Positions 1 to 7,442 of a DNA stretch of 48,332 bases are shown here, one piece after another. Location of the stretch: the NCBI RefSeq assembly GCF_003426775.1, contig NZ_QJUG01000040.1, forward strand, positions 1-48,332. Direction: 5' to 3'. The number at the start of each line of letters is the position of its first letter. Position 1 is the first letter of the stretch. The DNA is from Allorhizocola rhizosphaerae (lineage in GTDB: Bacteria; Actinomycetota; Actinomycetes; Mycobacteriales; Micromonosporaceae). Under the pieces are notes generated by a model, which made no database searches, was not told where the DNA came from, and saw only the letters and a list, made by a program, of their open reading frames with translations. Made by a program: the position numbers and the translations under genes.

Positions 1-1
1 G

Positions 2-286
2 TGGGAGCACCTGGGCGGCTCGGCCAGCGCGGCCTGCGCCGGCCTGCCGAGGCTGACCGCCGCGCTCGACCAGCATGCCGCGGCGGTTCGTGACGCGATC
101 GGCGCGGGAGCGGGAGCCCTCGGCCCGGCGGCGCTGGCCGGTTACGCCAAGGGCGTTGTCGCGGGCGCGCGATCGCACGCGTGGCAGGCCGCGACGGACG
201 TCGACTGGTCCGCCGCGACCTGGCTGGAGCTGCGCCTGGCGGCCGTCGGGATGCTCGCGCACCAGCACGGCCACCTCACCACCTAG
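2..286 (+). CDS. C-terminal part of an unknown small protein (5' end outside window)
   Basis: An open frame enters from the left edge and stops at TAG 284-286, giving at least 94 residues. It is rich in Ala, Leu and His, with segments such as LTAALDQHAAAVRDAI and WLELRLAAVGMLAHQHG, and looks like a compact helical domain without signal peptide or membrane segment. Codon use is typical of the window, with G or C in almost every third position, which supports it as real. It vaguely resembles the short helical proteins grouped as DUF6401 in actinomycetes, but I cannot confirm that. It converges with the monooxygenase-like gene after only 13 bases. Confidence 0.6.
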   Translation, partial: WEHLGGSASAACAGLPRLTAALDQHAAAVRDAIGAGAGALGPAALAGYAKGVVAGARSHAWQAATDVDWSAATWLELRLAAVGMLAHQHGHLTT

Positions 287-299
287 TCGGCGAGGCGCC

Positions 300-1472
300 C
301 TATGCCTTGAGGGCGCCGATGAGCAGCCCGAGGCACATCTCGTCGCTGGTCCCGTCGCCCCACACGACATAGCGCGGCGGCAGCGGTTGTAGCTGCGGGA
401 TCAGCTTGCGCAGCCCGGCATCGTGGGTGCAGGTGACCCGGACGATGTCGCCCTTGTTCAGCTGGACGGGCGCGGCCAGCGGGCGGATGGCCTGGTCGTC
501 GAAGTTGTACGCCGGGATGTCCAGAATGGTGTTGGCCTGCGGGGTACCCGGATTAATCTCCATCTTTATCGAACGGCCCAGCAGGTGCATGTGCCCGGCC
601 ACGGCGTGAATGGTGGCGGCCCCTTCCATCGGGATGTCGCATTGCTGCGTGGCCCCCGGCACGGGTTTTTCGTTGCTGCACCAGCGGAGCAGCCGCTCGG
701 ACATGCGGCCGACCTCCTCGCCGAAGCGCTTGGTGACGTCTTCGACCGCCGCGTTGCGGTCACACAGCGGTCCGCTCTCCTGCGCGGTGCAGGGCAACTC
801 GACCGGCGCCGCGACCTGGAAGGTCTCCAGTGCGGTCAGGGATTTGCCTTCGGCCACCCGCAGCCTGATGCTCGACTGGTCGGTGCCGCCCGCCGATCCC
901 TTGGCCGCCAGCAGGTTGTAGTGCACCTGCATCACGAGCCGGCTGCCCGGCGGCAGTTCGTATCCCAGGCCCGCGTCGAGCAGCACCTCATTCGCGCCCG
1001 GCGCCCAGTGGGCGACCCAAGCGTCGTCGCCGTCGATGCCGGAGCCGCTGAAGCACTGCCAGCCCTCACCGGGCGCACGCTGGTCGGCCTCGTGCGCCTT
1101 CGCCACGTCCTCCGGCTTGATGCGGAAGAAGATCGCGTGGTGCACAAGGTCCGCGTTTTGCGGCAGGAACTGGCTGCCGGTCAGGTATGCCCCGGTGGTC
1201 AGCTCCGGGTCCACCAGGAAGCAGCGGTATTCGTCGGTGCCACCGTTGGGCGCGGACGGGCTGTACGGCTGCGCCATCGTCAGCGTCACGAATCGTTCCC
1301 CGGCCCGCAACGGCGCAGGCGACGGTGGCACGAACTGGCCGTGGCCGTTGTGGCTGGGGCTGCTGGATCCCGCCTGCCCCGTCGGATTGACCGGATTGCC
1401 GCCGCACGCGGTGGCTGCCCCAGCCATGGCCAGGACAATCGCGGCGACCGTCAGCCGCCTTGCACGCTTCAT
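300..1472 (-). CDS. Copper type II (PHM/DBM-like) monooxygenase lipoprotein
   Basis: Predicted 390-residue lipoprotein: a basic N-terminus and hydrophobic segment lead to a lipobox ending at Cys23 (TACGG), so it should be anchored outside the membrane. The ATG at 1472 is chosen over an upstream in-frame Met because GGGGAGGA lies just before it and the signal peptide starts there. The pattern of metal ligands of peptidylglycine alpha-hydroxylating monooxygenase is visible in order: His111-His112 (LVHHAIFF), His184 (MQVHYN), His294-x-His296 (AGHMHLLG) and Met379 (TSDEMC). In that family these make the CuH and CuM sites, which use copper, ascorbate-type electrons and O2 to hydroxylate a C-H bond. 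The substrate is unknown. The family call is from motifs only, but a full ligand set in correct order is unlikely by chance. Confidence 0.75.
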   Translation of the reverse strand: MKRARRLTVAAIVLAMAGAATACGGNPVNPTGQAGSSSPSHNGHGQFVPPSPAPLRAGERFVTLTMAQPYSPSAPNGGTDEYRCFLVDPELTTGAYLTGSQFLPQNADLVHHAIFFRIKPEDVAKAHEADQRAPGEGWQCFSGSGIDGDDAWVAHWAPGANEVLLDAGLGYELPPGSRLVMQVHYNLLAAKGSAGGTDQSSIRLRVAEGKSLTALETFQVAAPVELPCTAQESGPLCDRNAAVEDVTKRFGEEVGRMSERLLRWCSNEKPVPGATQQCDIPMEGAATIHAVAGHMHLLGRSIKMEINPGTPQANTILDIPAYNFDDQAIRPLAAPVQLNKGDIVRVTCTHDAGLRKLIPQLQPLPPRYVVWGDGTSDEMCLGLLIGALKA

Positions 1473-1630
1473 GCTTTGTTCCTCCCCTGTGGTCGTCCCA
1501 TCCCATCGACAATCGTGCCAGGAGAGGCAGTTGCGCACCCAATTTGATCCCCCCGAAAAACCCCCAAAAGGGGAAGGACGAAATATCAGGGCCGGATCCG
1601 GGGCAACCCCTGTATCAGCGCCGCGACATC

Positions 1631-1660
1631 TCCGCGGCCGGGCGGAGGCCCGGCCGCGGA
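1631..1660 (-). terminator. Strong hairpin, probable terminator
   Basis: A perfect 13-bp inverted repeat (TCCGCGGCCGGGC) closes on a 4-base GGAG loop, 20 bases past the stop of the mechanosensitive-channel gene. There is no U-tract on the minus strand, as is common for actinomycete hairpins. Confidence 0.7.
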
Positions 1661-1680
1661 AACTCTTTACTGATCCGGTT

Positions 1681-2565
1681 TTACTGATCCCGGTTTTGGG
1701 GCGGTGGCGGTGGCGCCTGCTGCACGTCGGCCGGGCGCATCCGCGTCGTCGGTGAACTGCTGCTGACCGGCCGAGCCGTGGCTTTCACGGTCTGTGCGGG
1801 GATGACCTGTGTTTCGTCGGCCGCAGCGGCCTCCTCCCGCGCCTGTGCCTGCGCGGCGGCGACGGCGTCGCGACGGCCGGCAGCATGCGCGGCAAGGTGT
1901 TCCTTGAGGTTCTCCGACTCCTGCTCGGCGCGGCCGAGCCAGTTCTCCCAGCGCGCCTGCATGGGCCGGACCAGTCCGCCACCGACACCGACGATGAGGA
2001 TGCCGGCCACGGTGGCGAGCACCGCGATGAGCACCGGCATGGTGACCGTCGTGGCGATGCCGACCTGGTTGAGCGCGGCGATCACGCCGAGCCCGATGAT
2101 GAACACGCTGGCCAGGTTGGCCAGCAGCTTCCCGTAGGACAGGCCGGCCAGCGCATTGGAGACGATGTCCTTCACAGCCGAGGCGAGCGCCGCCGCGACC
2201 ACGACGATGACGATCGCCACCAGCGCCTTGGGCAGCCAGGCGATCACGCCCTGGATGAGTTCGGACACCGGGTTGGGTCCCCACAGGCCAAAGGCCAGCT
2301 GGAGCGTGAACAGCAGGACGGCGTAGTAAATGATGGCGGCCACAATGCCCGAAGCGTCATACTTTCCGCCCGCCAGCCACCTGCTCACCCCACCCCGCTG
2401 CACAGCCCGCTCGAAGCCGACCCGTTCCAGCAGTCGGTTGACCCACTTGCGCAGGAATCCGGCGACTAACCAGCCGACGACCAGGATCGCGATGAAGGCC
2501 AGCGCCTTTGGGACAACGATGAGTACCGATCGCCACATGTCGGCGAGCGCGGCACCTATGTCCAT
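1681..2565 (-). CDS. Mechanosensitive-channel-like membrane protein (conserved TM-helix family)
   Basis: Protein of 294 residues with about five hydrophobic segments (near residues 14-36, 70-90, 108-130, 145-165 and 175-200). Repeated helices of the type LVVGWLVAGFLRKWVNRLL and a Gly-rich stretch (ILIVGVGGGLVRP) are typical of the conserved TM-helix repeat proteins related to small-conductance mechanosensitive channels. The C-terminal about 90 residues are charged and low-complexity (Ala, Glu, Gln, then Pro-rich) and should lie in the cytoplasm. The ATG at 2565 follows AGGAGG at good spacing. The channel role is inferred from fold resemblance; the beta domain of classical MscS is not evident, so it may be a structural or regulatory relative rather than a true channel. 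Confidence 0.75.
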   Translation of the reverse strand: MDIGAALADMWRSVLIVVPKALAFIAILVVGWLVAGFLRKWVNRLLERVGFERAVQRGGVSRWLAGGKYDASGIVAAIIYYAVLLFTLQLAFGLWGPNPVSELIQGVIAWLPKALVAIVIVVVAAALASAVKDIVSNALAGLSYGKLLANLASVFIIGLGVIAALNQVGIATTVTMPVLIAVLATVAGILIVGVGGGLVRPMQARWENWLGRAEQESENLKEHLAAHAAGRRDAVAAAQAQAREEAAAADETQVIPAQTVKATARPVSSSSPTTRMRPADVQQAPPPPPQNRDQ

Positions 2566-2644
2566 GGCATCCTCCTGAAGGATAGGTTGCTCAGCCAGGT
2601 CGTACCCAAACCCGCGCCCGCCGAACCGGGATGCGCCCAGGCAC

Positions 2645-2659
2645 TAGGATCGGCGCGTG
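2645..2659 (+). promoter_or_regulatory. Leaderless promoter, -10 TAGGAT six bases before GTG
   Basis: TAGGAT at 2645-2650 is followed by six bases and then GTG at 2657. No purine-rich ribosome binding site precedes the GTG, so transcription probably begins at the start codon. This is the same arrangement as at 3164, 28237, 42413, 43814, 44255 and 47380. Confidence 0.6.
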
Positions 2660-3166
2660 GCGGCGCGCACCCTCATCCGGCCGGCCGGATTCGTCATCGC
2701 GGGCATGTTCTTCCTGTTCCCGTTCATTGCCGTGTCTTGCGAAGTGCCGGGTGGGTACGGGCGGGCGGCACCCGGCGGCACGACCGTCTACACCGGGCTG
2801 GATCTGGCCGTGGGCGGCGAGCCCGACGTCGAGCCGGACAGCAAGGAGCGGGAGGGGCCGTCGCAGGCGCTCGACCCGCAGCCGTTGGCGATTCTCGCGC
2901 TGCTCGTGATCGCCGGTGGCATCGTGCTCACCCTGACCGTGAACGACACACTGCGCAGGCGGGCGGCCGCCGCGCTGACCGCGGGCGGTGCGGCGCTGCT
3001 CGTCGTGACCAATCAGCTGACCGTCCAAACGCTACTGCAGCACCGCGTACCCAGCGGAAAGGACTATGTAAACGGCGCTGAGGGGTTCGGTCTGTGCCTG
3101 TTTACGCTGCTCCTGACCATGGGATTGAACTCCATCGGCTGGATAAGGAGCGCCTCCCGTCGTTAG
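2657..3166 (+). CDS. Small membrane protein of unknown function
   Basis: A 169-residue protein with four likely membrane helices: about residues 7-27, 75-96, 102-124 and 145-163. Between the first two is a hydrophilic segment of about 45 residues rich in Gly, Pro and acidic residues, probably outside the membrane. Cys28 follows the first helix (FIAVSC), but the helix is not a classical lipobox. I do not recognise the family. GTG at 2657 is chosen because of the leaderless promoter just before it. Its TAG stop at 3164-3166 is shared with the promoter of the next gene. Confidence 0.7.
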   Translation: MAARTLIRPAGFVIAGMFFLFPFIAVSCEVPGGYGRAAPGGTTVYTGLDLAVGGEPDVEPDSKEREGPSQALDPQPLAILALLVIAGGIVLTLTVNDTLRRRAAAALTAGGAALLVVTNQLTVQTLLQHRVPSGKDYVNGAEGFGLCLFTLLLTMGLNSIGWIRSASRR

Positions 3167-3178
3167 GATCCGGGCGTG
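3164..3178 (+). promoter_or_regulatory. Leaderless promoter overlapping the upstream stop codon
   Basis: TAGGAT at 3164-3169 begins with the TAG stop codon of the preceding membrane-protein gene and lies six bases before GTG 3176. It may let the thioesterase-threonine synthase pair be transcribed separately from the upstream gene. Confidence 0.55.
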
Positions 3179-3544
3179 GATCTTTTCGAACGCATGGGCA
3201 TCGTGGTCAAGGAGGCGACCCGTGAGCGGGTTGTCGCGACGATGCCGGTCGAGGGCAACACCCAGCCGTTCGGCCTGCTGCATGGCGGCGCCTCGTGCGT
3301 TCTGGCCGAGTCGGTGGGCTCGATCGGCGCGGCGCTGCACGGCCAGGTCATCGGCAGGCCCCGCGCGGTGGGCGTCGACATCAACGCGACTCATCACAAG
3401 GCCGTGCATGAGGGCACGGTGATGGCGGTTGCGACGCCGCTGCGCCTGGGTATGAGGATCGCCAGTTACGACATCGTCATCACCGATGATGACGGCGATC
3501 GGGTGTGCACCGCCCGTTTGACCTGCATGCTGCTGAAGTCATGA
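3176..3544 (+). CDS. Hotdog-fold acyl-CoA thioesterase (PaaI type)
   Basis: 122 residues, the usual size of single-domain hotdog thioesterases. The signature QPFGLLHGGASCVLAES places the His36-Gly-Gly turn and Glu45 where PaaI, EntH and the dihydroxynaphthoyl-CoA thioesterase MenI have the turn and catalytic carboxylate. It should hydrolyse an acyl- or aryl-CoA thioester in the cytoplasm as a dimer or tetramer. The substrate cannot be read from the sequence: menaquinone synthesis, phenylacetate proofreading and general CoA recycling are all possible. Its TGA overlaps the ATG of the threonine synthase gene (ATGA), so the two are translationally coupled. GTG 3176 is set by the leaderless promoter. 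Confidence 0.85.
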   Translation: MDLFERMGIVVKEATRERVVATMPVEGNTQPFGLLHGGASCVLAESVGSIGAALHGQVIGRPRAVGVDINATHHKAVHEGTVMAVATPLRLGMRIASYDIVITDDDGDRVCTARLTCMLLKS

Positions 3545-4728
3545 CGTATCTCGAACTGCTGGAGTGCCCGCGCTGCGGCACCACCCACGACCCGCATGTG
3601 CTGCAAAATCTCTGCGGCTGCGGGTCTCCCCTGCTGGCCCGCTACGACCTCGGTGCGGTGGGCAAGGCCGTGTCCAAAGACGACATCGCGGGGCGCCCGG
3701 CCGATCTGTGGCGCTACCGCGAACTGCTGCCCGTCGCGGGCGATCCGGTGACGCTGGGCGAGGGCTGGACTCCCCTGCTCCCGGCCGCCCGCTATGGTGT
3801 CCAAATCGGACTCCCGCGCCTGCTCATCAAGGACGAGGGCCTGATCCCGACCGGTTCGTTCAAGGCCCGAGGCGCGGCGGTGGGCGTGTCGCGCGCCCGT
3901 GAGCTGGGCGCCAAGCACGTGGCCATGCCGACCAACGGCAACGCCGGCGCGGCATGGGCGCTCTACGCCGCCCGTGCCGGGATCAAGGCGACGATCGCCA
4001 TGCCCACCGCAGCCCCGGCCATCACCCGCGAGGAATGCGTTGCCGCAGGCGCCGACCTGCATCTCGTCGAGGGCACGATCTCCGACGCGGCCGGGGTGCT
4101 CGCGACCCTCGACGAGTTCTTCAACGTCTCCACGCTCAAGGAGCCCTATCGGCTTGAGGGCAAGAAGACCATGGGGTACGAGATCGCCGAGCAACTGGGC
4201 TGGCGCGTGCCCGATGTGATCGTCTATCCCACGGGCGGCGGTGTCGGTCTGATCGGCATCCACAAGGCTTTGACCGAGCTGCGGCAACTCGGCTGGATCG
4301 GGCCGCGCCTGCCCCGCCTGGTCGCCGTGCAGTCCACCGGCTGCGCGCCGATTGTCAAGGCGTTCTCCCAGGGGTTGCGCAAGGCATCGCCGTGGATCGA
4401 CGCAGGGACGGTCGCGTTCGGCATCAACGTGCCCGCGCCGCTCGGCGACGAGCTCATGCTCGACGCACTCTACGAAACCGGCGGGACGGCTCTCGCCGTA
4501 CCGGATGAAGAGATTTTAAAAGATCTCAAGGATTTTGCCGGTACCGAGGGAATGCTCCTGTGCCCGGAGGGTGCCGCATGCTTGACCGCGGCGCGGCAGC
4601 TGCGGGCGTCGGGCTGGCTCTCGCCACACGACGAGGTCGTCGTGCTCAACACGGGCACGGGCCTCAAATATCCAGGAATGTTTTCGCTGTCGGCGCACAC
4701 CGAGCGGGCATCGAGCGCCGCACGTTGA
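3541..4728 (+). CDS. thrC: Threonine synthase-family PLP enzyme
   Basis: 395 residues. The N-terminus carries a zinc-ribbon-like segment (CPRCG at residues 9-13, CGCG at 25-28) typical of one threonine synthase group. TGSFKARG places the PLP Schiff-base lysine at Lys108, and PTGGGVGLIG is the phosphate-binding loop. The family converts O-phospho-L-homoserine to L-threonine and phosphate. I chose ATG 3541, which overlaps the thioesterase stop; an in-frame start further upstream would lie inside that gene. No homoserine kinase or homoserine dehydrogenase gene is adjacent, so this may be a second copy or a related beta-replacement enzyme, and the symbol is provisional. Confidence 0.8.
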   Translation: MTYLELLECPRCGTTHDPHVLQNLCGCGSPLLARYDLGAVGKAVSKDDIAGRPADLWRYRELLPVAGDPVTLGEGWTPLLPAARYGVQIGLPRLLIKDEGLIPTGSFKARGAAVGVSRARELGAKHVAMPTNGNAGAAWALYAARAGIKATIAMPTAAPAITREECVAAGADLHLVEGTISDAAGVLATLDEFFNVSTLKEPYRLEGKKTMGYEIAEQLGWRVPDVIVYPTGGGVGLIGIHKALTELRQLGWIGPRLPRLVAVQSTGCAPIVKAFSQGLRKASPWIDAGTVAFGINVPAPLGDELMLDALYETGGTALAVPDEEILKDLKDFAGTEGMLLCPEGAACLTAARQLRASGWLSPHDEVVVLNTGTGLKYPGMFSLSAHTERASSAAR

Positions 4729-4741
4729 TGTTGTGGTTGGC

Positions 4742-5674
4742 ATGACCGACCCCGAAACCGAGGCCTTGGACGCCTACAGCCGCATCGTCACCACCGTGGC
4801 CAAGAAGGTGCTGCCCAGCGTGGCGGCGCTGGCCGTGCGCACCAGGCGCGGCGCGGGCGCCGGCTCGGCGGTGACGTTCACCGATGACGGGTTCCTGCTG
4901 ACCAGTGCGCACGTGGTGGCCGGGGCCGACGCGGGCACCGCGACGTTCGCCGAGGGAAGCGAGACACGCTTCGATGTCGTCGGCGCCGATCCGCTGTCAG
5001 ACCTGGCGGTGCTGCGCGTGCGCTCGGCGGGAGTGTTCCCGGCGACCCTCGGCGACGCCGACAGGCTTCAGGTGGGTCAGCTGGTCGTGGCGGTCGGCAA
5101 CCCGATGGGCCTGGCCGGCTCGGTCACGGCGGGCGTCATCTCGGCGCTCGGGCGGTCGCTGCCGACCCGCGACGGCAACCGCGTCCGGCTCGTCGACGAC
5201 GTCATCCAGACCGATGCCGCGCTCAACCCCGGCAACTCGGGCGGCGCACTCGCCGATTCGCACGGGCACGTCATCGGCGTCAACACGGCCGTGGCCGGGA
5301 TCGGGCTCGGGCTGGCCGTGCCGATCAACTCGACCACCCGGCAGATCATCAGCGAGCTGATCACGACCGGCCGGGTGCGCCGGGCCTGGGTCGGCATCGC
5401 GGGCCTGCCCGTGCCGCTGCCACCGCCGGTCGCCGCGAAATTGGGGCAGCGCAACGGTTTGCGCGTGGTCGAGGTGGTGCCGGGCAGCCCGGCCGGCACG
5501 GCGGGGGTCTATCTGGGCGACGTCATCATCTCGGCCGGTGGTCAGGCCGTGCAAAGCGTGCAAGCGTTGCAGCGCCTCATGCTCGGCCCGGCCATCGGCA
5601 GCCGCCTGCCGGTCACGCTGCTGCGCCGGGGTGCGTTCGTCGATGTCGTCATCACCCCCGCCGAGCTGGACTGA
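4742..5674 (+). CDS. HtrA/DegP-like serine protease with PDZ domain
   Basis: 310 residues. A trypsin-fold domain holds the full triad: His57 (LTSAHVV), Asp87 (SDLAVLR) and Ser166 (GNSGGA). A C-terminal PDZ domain begins near residue 225 (motif RRAWVGIAGLPVP, then VVEVVPGSPAGTAGVYLGD). HtrA proteases degrade or refold damaged proteins. Unlike most actinomycete HtrA paralogues there is no signal peptide or membrane anchor, so as read it would be cytoplasmic. ATG 4742 is preferred over GTG 4733, but neither has a strong ribosome binding site. Its 3' end overlaps the convergent oxygenase gene by 23 bases. Confidence 0.85.
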   Translation: MTDPETEALDAYSRIVTTVAKKVLPSVAALAVRTRRGAGAGSAVTFTDDGFLLTSAHVVAGADAGTATFAEGSETRFDVVGADPLSDLAVLRVRSAGVFPATLGDADRLQVGQLVVAVGNPMGLAGSVTAGVISALGRSLPTRDGNRVRLVDDVIQTDAALNPGNSGGALADSHGHVIGVNTAVAGIGLGLAVPINSTTRQIISELITTGRVRRAWVGIAGLPVPLPPPVAAKLGQRNGLRVVEVVPGSPAGTAGVYLGDVIISAGGQAVQSVQALQRLMLGPAIGSRLPVTLLRRGAFVDVVITPAELD

Positions 5675-6590
5675 ACCGTAACTCCTCCAGCACGTCCAGC
5701 CGAATCTGACGGGTCGTCGGGTGATCGGGGAAGCTGCGCATGAACATCTTGGTGAAGTGTGTGCCGTAGTGGATGGCGCCGTCGCCGTGCAGGGGACGGA
5801 CGACGGTGTTGAAGTTGGGCTCGTGGAAGTAGGCCATGGAGAACCGCTCGCGGGTGTTGAGCTTTACCCGGTGCGGCGTGGCCCGCAACCGCCCATCGGT
5901 CAGGAACTGCAGCATGTCACCGGGGAACACGGCCAGCACACCGGGCTCGGGTTTGACGTAGGCCCACGTTTCGTTGCGGACGTGCAGCCCGCCGATCCCG
6001 TCCTGCGCCACCATCACCAGCAGGCCGTAGTCGGTGTGCGTGCCGAGGCCACGGGTCGTGTGCTCCGAAAGCCTCGGATAGCGCAGGGCCCGCAGGTAGT
6101 GCCAGCCGTCCTCGGTGAGCCGGGTCAGCGCGTCGATTTCGCCCAGCCCGAGACCCAAGGCGGTCAGGCGCAACAGCTTCTCGCCCATGCGGCCGAGATT
6201 GTCCATGAACTCCTGCATCCTCTGCTGGTATGCGAGGCTTGGCCACGGTACCGGCCCATGGCACGGCCATCGCTGCTCCACGCGCGGGTCGCCCAGGGAC
6301 ACGTCCTTGCAGATCGTGAAGATCTCCGACCGGTCCCGTTCACCCGCCGTGATCTCCTCACCGGGCGCGGCGTATCCGCTGTAGCTCAGGTCGCTGACGC
6401 ACGCGGCCTTGATCTCGTCGGGCAGGTGGAAGAACCGGCGGCTCTCGGCGAAGGCCTCCTGGGTGATGCGATCCTGCACCGGGTCGGTGGCGATCTGGAA
6501 GATCCCATCGGCCTGCCACGCGGCCATCATCTCTTGGGCGAGCGAGACGTGCGATCCGGTCACGGTCGTTGGCAGGTGGAAGGTTCTCAT
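5652..6590 (-). CDS. 2-oxoglutarate/Fe(II) oxygenase resembling ethylene-forming enzyme
   Basis: 312 residues. Long collinear blocks match, from memory, the Pseudomonas ethylene-forming enzyme (EFE): LPTTVTG, DGIFQI, CVSDLSYSGY, WPCHGPVPWP, HTDYGLLV, FPGDMLQF, KLNTRERF and YFHEPNF. The iron ligands are His185, Asp187 and His240. Arg249 matches the 2-oxoglutarate-binding Arg277 of EFE. Residues matching the L-arginine site are kept (Glu79, Thr81, Tyr188, Arg285), as is Arg167 (EFE Arg171). EFE makes ethylene from 2-oxoglutarate and also hydroxylates arginine. Differences: about 24 residues are missing between GLHVR and ETW, and several pocket positions change (EFE Ala198 to Val194, Ala279 to Ser251, Cys280 to Met252). 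ATG 6590 is chosen because similarity starts there. It is monocistronic. Confidence 0.85.
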   Translation of the reverse strand: MRTFHLPTTVTGSHVSLAQEMMAAWQADGIFQIATDPVQDRITQEAFAESRRFFHLPDEIKAACVSDLSYSGYAAPGEEITAGERDRSEIFTICKDVSLGDPRVEQRWPCHGPVPWPSLAYQQRMQEFMDNLGRMGEKLLRLTALGLGLGEIDALTRLTEDGWHYLRALRYPRLSEHTTRGLGTHTDYGLLVMVAQDGIGGLHVRNETWAYVKPEPGVLAVFPGDMLQFLTDGRLRATPHRVKLNTRERFSMAYFHEPNFNTVVRPLHGDGAIHYGTHFTKMFMRSFPDHPTTRQIRLDVLEELRFSPARRG

Positions 6591-6597
6591 GCCGGGA

Positions 6598-6765
6598 TTA
6601 GAGCAACGCTTCGCAAAGATCGGCGCGCATCGACCCCATGATTGCGCCGAGCGGCACCCCATGAGCGGCCAACCAATCCCACCCGCCGGTAACCGGTCCC
6701 CGCCCCGTCCGGTTGATTATGAACTTACGTCCATGTTCGACGGTGTGTCGTGACAATAACTTCAT
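6598..6765 (-). CDS. Possible small leader ORF (55 aa) upstream of the EFE-like gene
   Basis: ATG 6765 opens a 55-residue frame that stops 8 bases before the EFE-like start. Its first about 20 residues (core RHTVEHGRKFIINR) match, column for column, the mini-ORF at 22578-22661 (core RHAVEHGLKFMIDR). Both are on the same strand as the gene downstream. The rest of the frame has no recognised feature, and no good ribosome binding site is visible. It could be a translated leader, part of a cis-acting RNA, or a gene remnant. No function can be assigned. Confidence 0.3.
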   Translation of the reverse strand: MKLLSRHTVEHGRKFIINRTGRGPVTGGWDWLAAHGVPLGAIMGSMRADLCEALL

Positions 6766-6775
6766 GGTCGACATC
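6715..6775 (-). repeat. Dispersed 61-bp repeat, copy A
   Basis: Aligned without gaps to 22611-22671, 47 of 61 bases are identical by hand count. The shared centre is CCATGTTCGACGG. Differences largely keep the same reading frame open on the minus strand. It fills part of the 327-base gap between the EFE-like gene and the secreted-protein gene; the rest of that gap shows no gene. Confidence 0.6.
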
Positions 6776-6917
6776 AGCCGGCAACCGGTCATGGCCGGAA
6801 AGCCGACGGGAGCTGACCATCGGCACGGTCACCGACTACGGCTCGCACGCACCGCTTGCCACATCGTTCGGCTGATGAATCGCGGGATTCACGTGTGACT
6901 ATGCGACAGTGTGTGCC

Positions 6918-7436
6918 ATGCGAATTCTCCACAGCGCCAGGGCTTTCGGCGTGTCCCTGGCCGCGATCGTGCTCGCCGTGCCCGCCCCGGCTCAAGCCGC
7001 CGAGGAGCAGGTGCTCTGCCAACTCATGGAGGTCATCACCTGGGACCCGCCGCTGAAGAACGAGGCGCAGCGGGTCTCCTTCACCGCCACCGGTCAGCTC
7101 ACCGGATGCAACGGGAAGTCGGCGACGGGGACGTACTTTGAGAGCGGCACCTATGCGAACATCAGCTGCAACCGCCTGGTGGGCAGCGGCGCGGGGACCC
7201 GGATCTGGGACTGGACCGCGACCGACGTGGAGTCGAGCGTGTTCTCCTACGTGATCGTCGTGGAGCGGGTGCTGGGTTCCTACGTGGCGACGGCCAACGG
7301 TCCGATCACCGCCGGCGAATACCTGGACTCGACGGCGCGTTCGGTCGGCGTGGCGCCCGCGCCGGACGTTCTCGCCTGCGCAAATGAGGGTGTCTCGCGG
7401 ATGGTGGCGGTCGGGAGCGTGACGATCGGCGCTTAG
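6918..7436 (+). CDS. Secreted protein of unknown function
   Basis: 172 residues with a clear Sec signal peptide: basic start, hydrophobic core LAAIVLAVPAPAQ, and a likely AQA-A cleavage near residue 25-28. The mature part has four Cys (in VLCQL, TGCNG, ISCN and LACAN), probably two disulfides, and alternating beta-type segments rich in Gly, Thr and Ser. It resembles many small actinomycete secreted proteins of unknown role. ATG 6918 is preferred to GTG 6909 because the signal peptide starts there. It stands alone, followed by the operator region of the next operon. Confidence 0.7.
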   Translation: MRILHSARAFGVSLAAIVLAVPAPAQAAEEQVLCQLMEVITWDPPLKNEAQRVSFTATGQLTGCNGKSATGTYFESGTYANISCNRLVGSGAGTRIWDWTATDVESSVFSYVIVVERVLGSYVATANGPITAGEYLDSTARSVGVAPAPDVLACANEGVSRMVAVGSVTIGA

Positions 7437-7442
7437 TGTCAC

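Noticed and set aside
6598-6765. Mini-ORF as a RiPP precursor
   Set aside because: No Cys/Ser/Thr-rich core, no modification or protease gene of RiPP type adjacent, and a second copy stands in an unrelated setting.
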